Source: Chrysophaeum taylorii
Taxonomy: Eukaryota; Sar; Pelagophyceae; Pelagomonadales; Pelagomonadaceae
Direction of reading: 5' to 3'
Length of the DNA stretch: 64,000 nt
Assembly (NCBI GenBank): GCA_029834535.1
Contig: JAQMWT010000136.1
Span: 1-64,000 of the forward strand
Below are positions 40,879 through 50,290 of this stretch, in pieces; within the stretch, counting starts at the first letter, position 1, and every line of letters starts with the position of its first letter. The position numbers and the translations under genes are program-made. The notes below the pieces were generated by a model that worked only from the letters and a program-made list of their open reading frames with translations, was not told the origin of the DNA and searched no databases.

Positions 40879-41892
40879 TTAGTCAAGATGATCGTAGGCG
40901 CAGCGGAAGCCGTTGTTGGAGGTGGCGGAATCGGGGGCATTTTGGTGTCGGGCGGCGGAGCGGTAGCGGTAGCAGTATGACTTGTGGCAAAGGAAGGAGC
41001 CGCCTTTTTTCGTTTTCTCTTCGCCGTGGAGGGGGCCTTTGGGGTCAGAGATGACGTCGTCATCCGCCTTCGGAAGCTCCCACCAGTCGGCGACCCACTC
41101 CCAGACGTTGCCGATCATGTCGTGGAGGCCCGAGTCGGTTTGCGGGGGGAAAGACCCCACGGGCGCCGCAAAGGCGAAGCCGTCGTCCCGGGAGTTGGTC
41201 TCGGGGAAGTCGCCCTGCCAGACGTTGGCGCGGTGCGTGCCGTTGGGCGCGAGGTCGTTGCCCCACGGGTACAACTGCTCCTCCCGACCATCCCTCGCCG
41301 CAAGCTCCCATTCGGCTTCGGTAGGGAGACGACCCGCGCGCCAGCGGCAGAACGCGTCCGCGTCGAACCACGACGCTTGAACGACCGGATATCTGTCTTT
41401 TCCGTTGAGAAAAACGTCCGAGCCAGGGCCCAGGGGCTCGCGCCAGTAGGCGCCGTCAACCTTGAGCCACCACTCGGTTCCCTTGACAGCGTTCTCGATA
41501 GTGCTCGCGTCTTCGATCTCGAGGTCGAAAGCGAAGGACCACCCATATCGTTCAGAATCGGTGACGTAATTCGTCGATGCGACGAAGCTCGAGAACTCGG
41601 CGTTGGTCACCTCGTACACGTCAATCTCGAAGTCCTTCGTCACCCGCACGCTTCGCGATGGACCTTCGCCGTCACCAACGATCTTCGGCCGGTCAGAGCC
41701 CATGCGAAAGGTTCGCGCGCTAATCCGACGCCGCACGCCTCGCGACCCCGGCTCTTTCGACTGGATAGCTCCGCGATCCAGAGACCTTCTCTCATCTTGC
41801 GGCCGCCGCAACTCCTCCGAACAGCACCCATCGTCGGTGGCGGCGCCGGCGGCTGAGAGGAGCCATACCCGCCACATCCTTGCCCTCCTCAT
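40879..41892 (-). CDS. SUMF1: Formylglycine-generating enzyme (SUMF1 type)
   Basis: 337 aa. This ER enzyme oxidises a sulfatase active-site cysteine to formylglycine, so its presence implies Cys-type sulfatases. The N-terminus is a signal peptide (basic, then Trp-Leu-Leu-Ser-Ala-Ala-Gly-Ala-Ala). The FGE-sulfatase domain spans about 45-335: Phe-Arg-Met-Gly-Ser, Val-Tyr-Glu-Val-Thr-Asn-Ala-Glu-Phe, Arg-Leu-Pro-Thr-Glu-Ala-Glu-Trp-Glu, Gly-Asn-Val-Trp-Glu-Trp. The C-terminal block Gly-Gly-Ser-Phe-Leu-Cys-His-Lys-Ser-Tyr-Cys-Tyr-Arg-Tyr-Arg gives the redox/copper-binding cysteines at 302 and 307, spaced as in human Cys336/Cys341. The remainder (Asn-Ala-Pro-Asp-Ser, Asn-Gly-Phe-Arg-Cys) matches closely. 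Compact, intronless. Confidence 0.93.
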   Translation of the reverse strand: MRRARMWRVWLLSAAGAATDDGCCSEELRRPQDERRSLDRGAIQSKEPGSRGVRRRISARTFRMGSDRPKIVGDGEGPSRSVRVTKDFEIDVYEVTNAEFSSFVASTNYVTDSERYGWSFAFDLEIEDASTIENAVKGTEWWLKVDGAYWREPLGPGSDVFLNGKDRYPVVQASWFDADAFCRWRAGRLPTEAEWELAARDGREEQLYPWGNDLAPNGTHRANVWQGDFPETNSRDDGFAFAAPVGSFPPQTDSGLHDMIGNVWEWVADWWELPKADDDVISDPKGPLHGEEKTKKGGSFLCHKSYCYRYRSAARHQNAPDSATSNNGFRCAYDHLD

Positions 41893-42304
41893 CTTCGTCT
41901 GTCAACACAGTCGTCTGGGTTAGTTAGTTAGTTAGTTGTATAGGGTTGGTTGAGGCCTCTACACATTTTTGGCCAGGCGCACAGCGTCGAGCCAAGCAGG
42001 CTGAATGCCAACGCCGCACGCGCCACACCGATCGCGAGGCGACACGGTTGGAGGGCGATGAAGAAGCGCCCAAACGACGAAGGGCACGCGCCGCTGCAAA
42101 AAACAAGCAGCGATCGATCGCGTCCGAAAAAAAAAAGTTCGAGGTGCGGACCCAACAAGTGAAGCGGCGGCTTGCCTTGCGACCCTGGCCAAGCCTGCCG
42201 CATGCTTCATATTCCCTCCTGGCGCTGCTGCTGAAATTGTCGCAGCCAACTGGGTGACCACCGGGGGGGCGTCCCACGGAAAGATGTTTTCGCGTGGTCT
42301 TTCT
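41893..42304. other. Spacer with TTAG tetranucleotide repeat
   Basis: A run of four to five ttag units lies at about 41917-41937, 25-45 bp upstream of the SUMF1 start. The rest has no supported gene. Confidence 0.4.
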
Positions 42305-43453
42305 TCATCTCAGGGTAGGGACGACGAGGTCTTCGCAGGACCGAAGGGCGGCGGTGGGATCATCAGCATCATCATCATCATCATTACTATGATGAGACGC
42401 CGGGGTTTCGGCGTCGCCGTCGTCGTGAAAGAGGAGCGTTGGCGGGGGAAAGGCCTTGCGCCAGAAGCAGACAGTTTGGGACATGGTGGAGCCCGGGGTG
42501 GGGAAAAAGGAGCGGGCCGATGCGAGGAGGAGCATGTCGACGAGGACGGGCTGGACGTGATCGGCGAGGGCCTGGCGTCTCGCGTTTGGTCCGCCGCGGA
42601 AGGAGGAGGCGTAGAGGGCGGCGCCGAGCTTGGAGCGGAACATGGCCGAGGGGGCTGCGGCTTGAAAGGCGGGGTCTGGCTCAAAGGAGACGTGGCTCTT
42701 CTCGTAGACGATAACACCCGGCTTGGAGGCCCAGTGATGGAAGATCGTCTTGTTGAAGCGATCGCTGGCCAAGAAGAAGGGTCGGGGGACGTCGACGAGA
42801 CCAGAGCAGACGCCTCGATAAAAGGGATGTCGGTCGGCGAGTCGCGCCGCCGAGGAAGCGCACATTTTTGCGACAGGTTCGTGGGGGACGAGGGTTTCGA
42901 GGCGTTGGTGGTAGCCGCGGAGGAGGGCGCGAGCGTCGGCGAAACGACGGGCTTCAACGCAAACGTCGCGGCGCGGAAGAATGGCCGCGTATCCGCAGAG
43001 AACGGGTTCGGAACCGTCCGCGTAAAGCTCGGGGGTCCTCGAGGAAGGTCGCTGGCCGCCGGCGCGCGCGACGGCTCCGCGACAGGGCCCGCCGCACGCG
43101 AAGGCGTCCGCGCACGACAACAGCGTCGCGTTCTCGACGTCGACCTCCCCGAGGACCGCGTCCGCCGCGTGCGTCAGCCAGTCGACGTCGAGGACGGAAG
43201 AGGCGAACATCTCCCACGGCCCGCGGAGCAGGAGACCGGCCTTTTCTCGTCGCGAAAACGCGATCGCGTTCGCGAGGCAACGCAGGCGATTGTTCAACAG
43301 CCCGAACTTGCCCCAGAGCGCGATCACGCGTCCCGGAAACGCCGGGCCGTCACGATGCGTCGCCGCCCACGTCGCGAAGGGCTTTCTTCTTGGCGCCGGG
43401 CACGCCACCGGCAGCCGCTGGGCAGAGACGACCAACACAATAACTATTATCAT
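42305..43453 (-). CDS. Fucosyltransferase-like (GT-B fold) secretory protein
   Basis: 382 aa. A hydrophobic N-terminus (Ile-Ile-Val-Ile-Val-Leu-Val-Val) serves as signal peptide or anchor. Asn-Asn-Arg-Leu-Arg-Cys-Leu-Ala-Asn-Ala (about residue 55) resembles the Gly-x-x-Asn-x-Leu-Arg motif of GDP-fucose transferases. Later, Phe-Leu-Ala-Ser-Asp (about 230) and Leu-Val-Asp-Met-Leu-Leu-Leu-Ala followed by Thr-Pro-Gly-Ser-Thr-Met-Ser (about 300-320) match the GDP-fucose binding block of O-fucosyltransferases and NodZ-like enzymes. No Asp-x-Asp is needed in this class. The C-terminus has an Asp-rich run. Substrate unknown. Confidence in the general fold is moderate; exact family is not resolved. 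Confidence 0.6.
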   Translation of the reverse strand: MIIVIVLVVSAQRLPVACPAPRRKPFATWAATHRDGPAFPGRVIALWGKFGLLNNRLRCLANAIAFSRREKAGLLLRGPWEMFASSVLDVDWLTHAADAVLGEVDVENATLLSCADAFACGGPCRGAVARAGGQRPSSRTPELYADGSEPVLCGYAAILPRRDVCVEARRFADARALLRGYHQRLETLVPHEPVAKMCASSAARLADRHPFYRGVCSGLVDVPRPFFLASDRFNKTIFHHWASKPGVIVYEKSHVSFEPDPAFQAAAPSAMFRSKLGAALYASSFRGGPNARRQALADHVQPVLVDMLLLASARSFFPTPGSTMSQTVCFWRKAFPPPTLLFHDDGDAETPASHHSNDDDDDADDPTAALRSCEDLVVPTLR

Positions 43454-43964
43454 GACATCACACTACGATCTCATTCGACCACAAGCTTTCCAAGCCGAGC
43501 CCGTATGGTTTGTGTACACTACGGCGACCGTATTATTACGAGTCCAATTTCGGTGCCCTACGTGCCGCTAGCGGTCGGAAGCGACTCAAGTCGGACCGCA
43601 GAGCGGCCCCGATACGCGAGGGGGCTGTTCCTGGTTCTCTCGCCACGCTTTTCGTGTGCCGAGGTCATCACCAGAGTCATGCATATACCTAATCCGCGAC
43701 GTTGACCTCCAGAGTCAACGCGGATAGAATTGACGCGTCGATCGCGCGATGGGAGGAGTGTTTGCGCTTGCGACGCGCAGCCTCTCTTTAAAGCTCGATT
43801 TTGGCGTGTTCGAACTCGGCGGTGCCCCCGTCTTCGGAGCGGCAGACGAGTTTGTATTCGCGGGCGACGCGAGAGAACCGCACGAGCCGGAGGAGAGGCG
43901 GAAGGTTTTTGGGACCAATGCTGTCAAAGACGCGCTCGCGTTGTCGGCGCGCCATTCTCACTTT
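43454..43964. other. Spacer, nothing supported
   Basis: The plus-strand ORF beginning at 43749 has a plausible first 55 codons but overlaps the decayed transposase on the other strand and has no domain. Confidence 0.35.
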
Positions 43965-44631
43965 CTATTCCGGTGTTATGTTGGCGGTAGTACCGCTTTG
44001 ACTGGCCCCAGCCATATACTCAACGCCATTGCCGGCGAGCTCTGGGTGGATTTCGGCGACGAGAGTAGGATGTGGCCACGGTCAAGAACGAGCTGCTGGA
44101 GGAGGTTGAGTTCGTTCTTGAAGTCCGGGCAATTGCCGAGGATCTCCTTGGTTGAGGTCCCCGGAACGATGTCGCCGAACTCGTCGAGCTGGCCACTGAT
44201 CGAGTGATGCGCGTCCCAACGAGTGGTCGACCTCCATTAGGAACTGGTGACGAAGGAACCAAATCTCCATGACATCGAGGGCGTCCTCGACCTGCAGAAG
44301 AAAATTCTCCGAGTCCCAGAAGCCTTGCAGTGCTGCTTGCCAACCTCGAGCGCCTAGAGAGGCGCAGACTGGAACCACTCGACGCCGCCGCGCTCAGATA
44401 GTAAGACCTTTTCAAAGGGGACTTGATTGACGGATCTATCGTGAGGTCGACATCGCTGTCGTCGTCTTCGTAAACGCAAACCTCGGGATCATCTGTCACG
44501 TTGGTCCCTACTTTGCGAAGCTTGCCTTGCTTGTCACCTGAGCTGTAAAAAAAAACCCGTGGAGCCGGGTTCGTGTGAAGCGCGTTTCGTCCGCGGAGGC
44601 CATCAACAGTTGCTGGAGTGTCCAGCACCAC
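43965..44631 (-). pseudogene. Decayed DDE-type transposase remnant
   Basis: Protein-like text passes through three minus-strand frames between 44631 and 43965. It begins with an acidic N-terminal piece, then Phe-Leu-Met-Glu-Val-Asp-His-Ser-Leu-Gly. Shifted, this leads to Cys-Pro-Asp-Phe-Lys-Asn-Glu-Leu-Asn-Leu-Leu and Asp-Arg-Gly-His, and shifted again to His-Pro-Glu-Leu-Ala-Gly-Asn-Gly-Val-Glu-Tyr. Spacing and content resemble eukaryotic DDE transposases with a Pro-Asp-Phe, Gly-His, Pro-Lys-x-His-x-Glu-Leu, then (Ile/Val)-Glu-Tyr order. At least two frameshifts make it non-functional. Family call is from pattern only. Confidence 0.42.
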
Positions 44632-45137
44632 TTCCAGGAGGACATGCGTAGCCGACCTGTTGTCGCGCTCGGCGGCTCCTCAGCGAGGCGCTACCAGCGT
44701 CACGCAAAAATCAAAAGACACCAAACCCCAGAACGGGATGATGCTAGGTACATTCCGTTGTGGCAATGTTTCGAAAATGTTGCTGTACAACTACTTGCAG
44801 AGGAAAGTTGGGTGTGAGATTCGGAACTCGTTGGGAATTGGTTTGGTGGCCGCTTCGCATTGTGTACTCTCTCGTTTTTCTTGGCATTGCATATTCGTTT
44901 ACCCGAAACCGCAGCCAGATTCGCAAATCGTACAAAGAGAGAAGATTCAATTAATATCATGAGAAGTGGCCGCAGCAACTTCATCTACAACAGGAGGACG
45001 ACGGGCCCTCTTCGGGCGCGCCGGCGTCTCGTTTCATAATACTGGTGGCAGCCAAAAATGATGTGTGGTCGTCGCAACAACGACGGCGACGACCCCGAAG
45101 CATAGGAGTCGTGATTGGCGTATGAATGAGATCCATC
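44632..45137. other. Spacer, nothing supported
   Basis: AT-richer sequence with no convincing ORF; the (cgacga)n-like stretch near 45075 is low complexity. Confidence 0.35.
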
Positions 45138-45767
45138 CTAGACGGCGAGATCGTCGTCCGGCGCCCGGAGCCAGGCGGTGGCGCGGCGGAGGGCCTTGCT
45201 GGCGACGTAGTCAATCGCCGCGTTGGGAACGATGCGGCAGGCGCTGACTGTGGCGGCGAGGCAGACGCGGGTAAGGGAGTCTGCGTTGGGGCTCGGGGCA
45301 ACGTGCCAGTACCCCTCGAGGCCGTCAACAGCGAGGTTGGTGCACTGGTTGTCGAGTTGAAAGCGCACATAGCCAGCCTGGGGCGCGCGGAGGATAATGT
45401 TGGCGGGAAGCCGGAGCTTGGTGATCTGGAAGCCGGCCCTGAGCGTACCGTCGCGTCGACGTTCTCGAACGGTCGCCGATCGCACGCCGCGCATCAGCCG
45501 CGTCCACCCTTCGACGTCCACCAGGTTGCGCCAAATCTCGTCGGGGGGAAGCGCAGAGTCGACCACAATGAAGGCCTCGCCCACGCGTCCACGCCGTCGT
45601 TGTCTCTCAACGCTGCCGTATCGTCCCAATCGGATCTCTTCCTCCAAGCTCAGAAGAGACTGCGGGGCTATCCGCTCGGCGACGTTGAGGGACGTGGGGA
45701 GGCGCGCGGGCGGCACCGACACGAACCCGTGCACGGCAACCGCGAGGACAACTACAACGAGAGCCAT
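45138..45767 (-). CDS. START/SRPBCC (polyketide cyclase-like) protein, possibly plastid-targeted
   Basis: 209 aa. The ATG at 45767 is preferred because it starts a hydrophobic signal sequence (Ala-Leu-Val-Val-Val-Val-Leu-Ala-Val-Ala-Val-His-Gly-Phe); a longer frame upstream would bury it. The sequence around Val-His-Gly-Phe, followed by a Pro/Arg/Ser-rich stretch, looks like the signal-peptide/Phe/transit-peptide arrangement of complex-plastid proteins. The mature part has Val-Asp-Ser-Ala-Leu-Pro-Pro-Asp-Glu-Ile-Trp-Arg-Asn-Leu-Val-Asp-Val-Glu-Gly-Trp, the typical start of an SRPBCC lipid/hydrophobic-ligand-binding fold. The later helix matches the C-terminal helix of that fold. Ligand unknown; targeting is inference. 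Confidence 0.65.
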   Translation of the reverse strand: MALVVVVLAVAVHGFVSVPPARLPTSLNVAERIAPQSLLSLEEEIRLGRYGSVERQRRRGRVGEAFIVVDSALPPDEIWRNLVDVEGWTRLMRGVRSATVRERRRDGTLRAGFQITKLRLPANIILRAPQAGYVRFQLDNQCTNLAVDGLEGYWHVAPSPNADSLTRVCLAATVSACRIVPNAAIDYVASKALRRATAWLRAPDDDLAV

Positions 45768-48237
45768 GTGTTTTGAAGAACGAGAGACAAATCCGCACCA
45801 GCTCAGGTTGTTTCGTGACCGTTTCAGGGACGGTGTCGATGAGGTGGCGGCATCAACAACCGCGTCAACCACACTGACGACCCCGAGGGTAAGCTTGTCT
45901 GCGGAAAACCCCCGAAAACAGCTAACAGTTGAAGGGACTGAAAATATCTAATGTATCCTGACCTTAGTTTGGCGGTCTGAACAAAGAATGAGCCCGAACC
46001 CGGACGAAGAAGACCGCATCAAGAAGGAAGGAGAAGGTACTGTACGAAAGCTTGCCTCGAGACATGAAAGCGGAAAATAATCGGCAAGTCGTTCGACAAC
46101 GAAAAATGGTGTTCCTTCCTCCAATTTTTTTCCGGGGAATTAGAGACGCTGGGCCTTTTCATTAGGCTATTATAGGGCCTCGCGTTAGAACGGAACGGCG
46201 AGTCCAGGAGCACCCGCTCACACCGCAAACGGCGGGCCGACTGCTGCACTCACCAGCGCTCGCAAAACCAGGCGTCGCGAGCATCCTCCACCCAACTCAT
46301 CTCGCAGGGCGAGGGGGGCGAAAAGCCAGAACCGTGCCGACCAGTGACGGCAGAGCGCTTCCGGCAGCCACGCTGACATAATTTTTCCGGCCTCTCAAAG
46401 TAGTAACCAGTGAACAACCGGTGCCGCCAAAGGCGACGACAAAGCAGCGTACTCTTCGGCGCACATTCATTGATTTACGAAAAGAGGGGGGACGGAGATA
46501 AAGCGACGCGCGGCGCGGTCGGAAGAAGGAAGGGCGCAAAGCAGAGCTCGGAGAAACGGAGAGCAGGCGCATGAATCAACACAGGAGATGCGCGGCGTTT
46601 GGCAGAGCAAGAACGTAAGATAAGCAGACGACGACGCAGGATATCGTGGCACGGGCGAAGAAAACAGAGTGATAGACGACTCCCAGGAGGCTGGTCAGAC
46701 GCGAGAAGTGTAGGGGCGCCCAAGCTATAGACACAGAGCACGGAAAGGTAACAGTCGGGCAAAACGGACTCGTAAGGGCGCTGAAAATGGCCGAGGGGTG
46801 GGCCGGCCGGGGTGGACATAGTAAAGCACGTCAACGAGGCCCGCGTGAACAAAAAAGCTCTCCAAGTGCCCACGAAAGCCCGGGTACATGAGTGTGGGAA
46901 ACATTTAGGGGCAAGTGGCCAGGGGGAAACGGGGGGGGTGATCTACCGCTGTCCGTAGAGTATCGTCGCGCACCAAACTCAGGGGGTGAGACCCTGGCAC
47001 AAGACGAAAGCACCTGCCGTCCCACGGCCGCGAGCTCAAGGCAGCAAAAAAAAAAAGCCTCAAACACATAGTGAAAGCCGGCCCATGGCATGCGTTTGGG
47101 CTTGCTCAGCACAGCAGCAGAGAACGCATCGATGACGGCGACAGGAACCCACAAAAAACATACAAGTCCGAAGCGCCGACGATCTCGGAAAACAAACGCC
47201 CGCGCGTGTGCCCGATGAATGACATCGGCGGGACGGGGAAACTGTGTACAACACCAAGCGGGCAACTGGACAAAGGACGGGGCCCTGAAGGCAAAACAAC
47301 GGGCTGCAGCATCAGCTCTCACGCGATAGGAGAGCCGCACACGACGTCGCCACGATCATGCCACCAAGCGGGCAAGGTGACCAAGGACAAATTCCTTGAA
47401 GCTAAAACAAGAGCTGCAGCGCTCACGCCAAACGACACAGCCGCATACGTCGTCGCCACAACCTATTCGGCGCAAAGACGCGAACCAAGGCTACCGATGG
47501 CAGCCCACGCGAAGCAAGCCAGCGTTCAGCCCGCCGCGTCGCGTAGACGCGTGCTCTTACGCAGACGGGTGTCGCCGGGGTAGTCATCCGAGCGTCGCTG
47601 TCGCTCTCACAGGTGGCGTGGCTATCACTGGACCCAGCACCCCCAGAGAGGGGGCATCGGAGAGCTTGGCGGTAGAAGAGTGCCGCCGGAACCAACACGC
47701 AGTTGCATCGATGCCTCATTTTGGTGGAAGAATGAACCGAGTTGTGAATGCCATCACACCAGCAAGTGTTCGCGTAAGGACACGCGACCGGCCGGACTTG
47801 ACTAGACCAGACATTCGAGTGTAAGCATCGCGCACAGTGAGCGCTCAAGGGAGTGAAACTGAAACGAGAGATGTCAAACACCACGGGAGAGAGTAAGTAG
47901 CCTCAGAACGGTTCGCAGGATCGGGAGCGCTGTCTGTCCGTCCGTCCGTCCGTCCGTCCGTCCGTCCGTCCGTCCGTCCGTCCGACACAAAGGAGAAACA
48001 AGCATACGGAGGAGAGATAAGATGAAGAAGGGCATCCGTCGACGCACGGACACGCCGGTCACAACTTTGAGAAAGAAAGGCGCGTGTGACGCCGCGATAC
48101 ACGACGGCAGATGCCAGCGGGTAAGGGTTACAATGGAATTTTTAGGATTTGTCCTGGATCGGGACACAGCGGAAAGCTATAATTTAGTTACTTATTTCTT
48201 TGAAACGATATGCAGCTTTGACTTCGCCAAGTGTGCC
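45768..48237. other. Long spacer with repeats, no supported gene
   Basis: Contains an imperfect duplication of about 75 bp (about 47250-47325 and 47358-47430, aagcgggcaa then gctgcagc and ctcacgc) and a (gtcc)n microsatellite at about 47937-47983. ORFs on both strands are Arg/Pro-rich and unrecognised. It could include untranslated parts of the next gene. Confidence 0.4.
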
Positions 48238-48573
48238 ATGGGGTCGAAGGATTATGTGTCTATACGCGCCCGGGACAAAACGACGGGGAAGGACCTGATA
48301 TTGCGGGTCCCGAAGAACGCGTCGATGGAGCAGGTAATGGAGGAGTACACGCGCAAGTTCAACGAGCAGGAGGGAAAGGCGATGTCGACCGAGGAGTTTC
48401 GATTCGTCTCCAACGGCCAGACGGTCGAACGCCACACGAGCATAGAGGATCTCCCGACTGGCTCGGAAGAAGGGGCGAGCAAAACCAAGACGGACGAGCA
48501 AACCACTGTCGACTTGAGCTGCGGGGCTATGGCATGTTCCGCGACCGACGCCAACGACTGCAGGCTCATGTAA
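48238..48573 (+). CDS. Small ubiquitin-fold protein with C-terminal CaaX-type tail
   Basis: 111 aa. The ATG at 48238 is preferred since it directly precedes the domain; an in-frame region upstream lacks similarity. Residues 5-75 form a beta-grasp: Val-Ser-Ile-Arg-Ala-Arg-Asp, Asp-Leu-Ile-Leu-Arg-Val-Pro, then a helix with Met-Glu-Gln-Val-Met-Glu-Glu-Tyr, and Glu-Phe-Arg-Phe-Val-Ser-Asn-Gly. This resembles SUMO more than ubiquitin. There is no C-terminal Gly-Gly. Instead a Ser/Thr-rich tail ends Cys-Arg-Leu-Met, a possible prenylation CaaX box, as in membrane-anchored ubiquitin-fold (MUB/UBL3) proteins. So it may be a membrane-tethered Ubl rather than a conjugating modifier. Family is uncertain. 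Confidence 0.6.
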   Translation: MGSKDYVSIRARDKTTGKDLILRVPKNASMEQVMEEYTRKFNEQEGKAMSTEEFRFVSNGQTVERHTSIEDLPTGSEEGASKTKTDEQTTVDLSCGAMACSATDANDCRLM

Positions 48574-48831
48574 ATTGTTCACCTCACGCATGGCACACGC
48601 TACATTGGTGTGCCCGCCCGCCTGCCCGCCCATGTTCGCTTTCTCTGCTGTGCCCGACATGGTCGAGTGTACGCCCCCGCGCGTTTTAAAGTAAAATAGG
48701 ATCGGCTGTAATTCATGCGAAGAAGAAGAAGAAGAAGAAGACCGGGGGGGCGTAGTAGGCGCCGCCGTTTAACAACAACAACAACAACAACAACAAGTCC
48801 CCAACACGCACATCGTCGTGTTAACAAAAAG

Positions 48832-50256
48832 CTACGACCGCCGGCGTTTTTTTTGACGGAGCGGGGCAGTGCCCCGCGCCGTCGGGTCGTCTTTGTCGTC
48901 TTTGTCGTCTTTGAGAGGATCACCGGTTCCATCATCATCATCGTCGAAGACCGCCGAGGAAGAGACGTCGTCGAGGTCGGCTTGGAGATCCGGGCGGAGG
49001 CTTTGCGGGTTCGCGCGCGCGACGTCGTCGAGAAGCTCCAAGAGGGCGACGAGGTCTTGCTGGAAAACGCACGCGGGACAGGCGAGATGTCTCGAGGCGA
49101 TGTCGACGAGGGTAGGCACATCGGGTCGAAGATCCGAGTCTACAGCGTGTCCAATCGCAAACAACGGGCCGGTCGGGGGCCTGCGAAGAGCGCGGGAACA
49201 GAGGCGGGCGAGATCGTCGGCGACGCGAACGGTCGCGGCGCCGATCGGGGCCGTCGCGTCGTCGAAGTCGAGGCCGACGACGCGGTCGCAGACTTGGGCG
49301 TAGTGCAGGTACTCGTCTTCGGTGATGGGTCCGGCCTGCGCGGTGGTCCAGGGCACGGGGGGGTCGCGGATTCGAACTCTCCACCGGGCGACGTTCTCTC
49401 GCAGCAGACAAGCCGCGACGACGCAGGACAGAACTCTAATTTCGGTGCGGGCGTCGGCGAGCCGCGCCAGTCGTTCAGCGCGCGGCGTCACGGTGGGAGG
49501 CAGGCCCAATCCAGCGACGAAGCGACCGCAGAGCGGCGCCGCGTCGATTTTTGGGATTGAGATTCCTAAGAGCTTAGCCAATCGCAGCTCGGCGACGAGA
49601 ACGATGGTGCTCGACAAGGGGACCCGCGGGGGTCGAAAGACGTGGGACCGGCCCTTGAAGAGATCCTGCGTCGCCTCGTCGACGACTCTCCAGGCGCCCA
49701 AATACGGGAGGACTCCGTTCCAGGCCCAGCGCTCGACGTCGCACGCCGGGACGCCAACTTTTTCGACCCGACAAGCCAGATACAACACCCCGAGAACGGT
49801 CTCCATGCGCGCCGCGTCGTACAGCTCGTCGTCTTCCGTCAGGGTCACGCCGCGCTTGAAGACGGTTACTCTGGAGACGTCGCACGCGCGGCAGCGCTCG
49901 CGGACGGCCGTCCAGAGGCGCTCGGCCGTCCTCCGGACGTCGACGTCTAGCGCTGCGAGCAACGCCTCCCCGCACGCAACGAGCACTTTCTCGAGGCCCT
50001 CGAGGGTCGCCAAGACCGAGGGCTCGGGCGGCAGGCGTTTCGGCGGCTTGACCTTCTTCTCCTTTTTGTCGCGGCGCCTGAGAAGCTTGTTTTTGTGTTC
50101 GTAGACCCCCCGCTCCTCTTCCCAGTCGTCGAACCCCACGTTCAACGTATCCTGCGACTCCATGCCGCAGCGCACGCACACGGAGTGCAACCCGCCGTCG
50201 TTGCTGAACTCCCTCCCACCACATTGCTGGCATCTCAATTCCAATTCCTCCTCCAT
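48832..50256 (-). CDS. RNA polymerase I core-factor subunit, TAF1B/Rrn7-like (TFIIB-like)
   Basis: 474 aa. This factor helps recruit Pol I to rDNA promoters. The ATG at 50256 is chosen since upstream text is antisense to DDX41. A zinc ribbon lies at residues 9-30 (Cys9, Cys12, Cys27, Cys30), as in TFIIB-like factors. A basic linker follows. About residues 145-210 contain Val-Leu-Gly-Val-Leu-Tyr-Leu-Ala-Cys-Arg, then Asp-Val-Glu-Arg-Trp-Ala-Trp-Asn-Gly-Val-Leu-Pro-Tyr-Leu. This is the Rrn7/TAF1B signature in its first cyclin-like fold. The rest is helical with an acidic end and a basic tail. It lies 34 bp downstream of DDX41 in the same direction. Confidence 0.72.
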   Translation of the reverse strand: MEEELELRCQQCGGREFSNDGGLHSVCVRCGMESQDTLNVGFDDWEEERGVYEHKNKLLRRRDKKEKKVKPPKRLPPEPSVLATLEGLEKVLVACGEALLAALDVDVRRTAERLWTAVRERCRACDVSRVTVFKRGVTLTEDDELYDAARMETVLGVLYLACRVEKVGVPACDVERWAWNGVLPYLGAWRVVDEATQDLFKGRSHVFRPPRVPLSSTIVLVAELRLAKLLGISIPKIDAAPLCGRFVAGLGLPPTVTPRAERLARLADARTEIRVLSCVVAACLLRENVARWRVRIRDPPVPWTTAQAGPITEDEYLHYAQVCDRVVGLDFDDATAPIGAATVRVADDLARLCSRALRRPPTGPLFAIGHAVDSDLRPDVPTLVDIASRHLACPACVFQQDLVALLELLDDVARANPQSLRPDLQADLDDVSSSAVFDDDDDGTGDPLKDDKDDKDDPTARGTAPLRQKKRRRS

Positions 50257-50290
50257 TATTACTACTACTACTACTACTACTACTAGTAGA

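Noticed and set aside
47937-47983. (gtcc)n array as a CRISPR or regulatory array
   Set aside because: It is a pure tetranucleotide microsatellite without spacers.
49366-49385. gattcgaac-like tRNA T-arm sequence
   Set aside because: It lies inside the TAF1B/Rrn7-like coding sequence and no cloverleaf can be formed around it.
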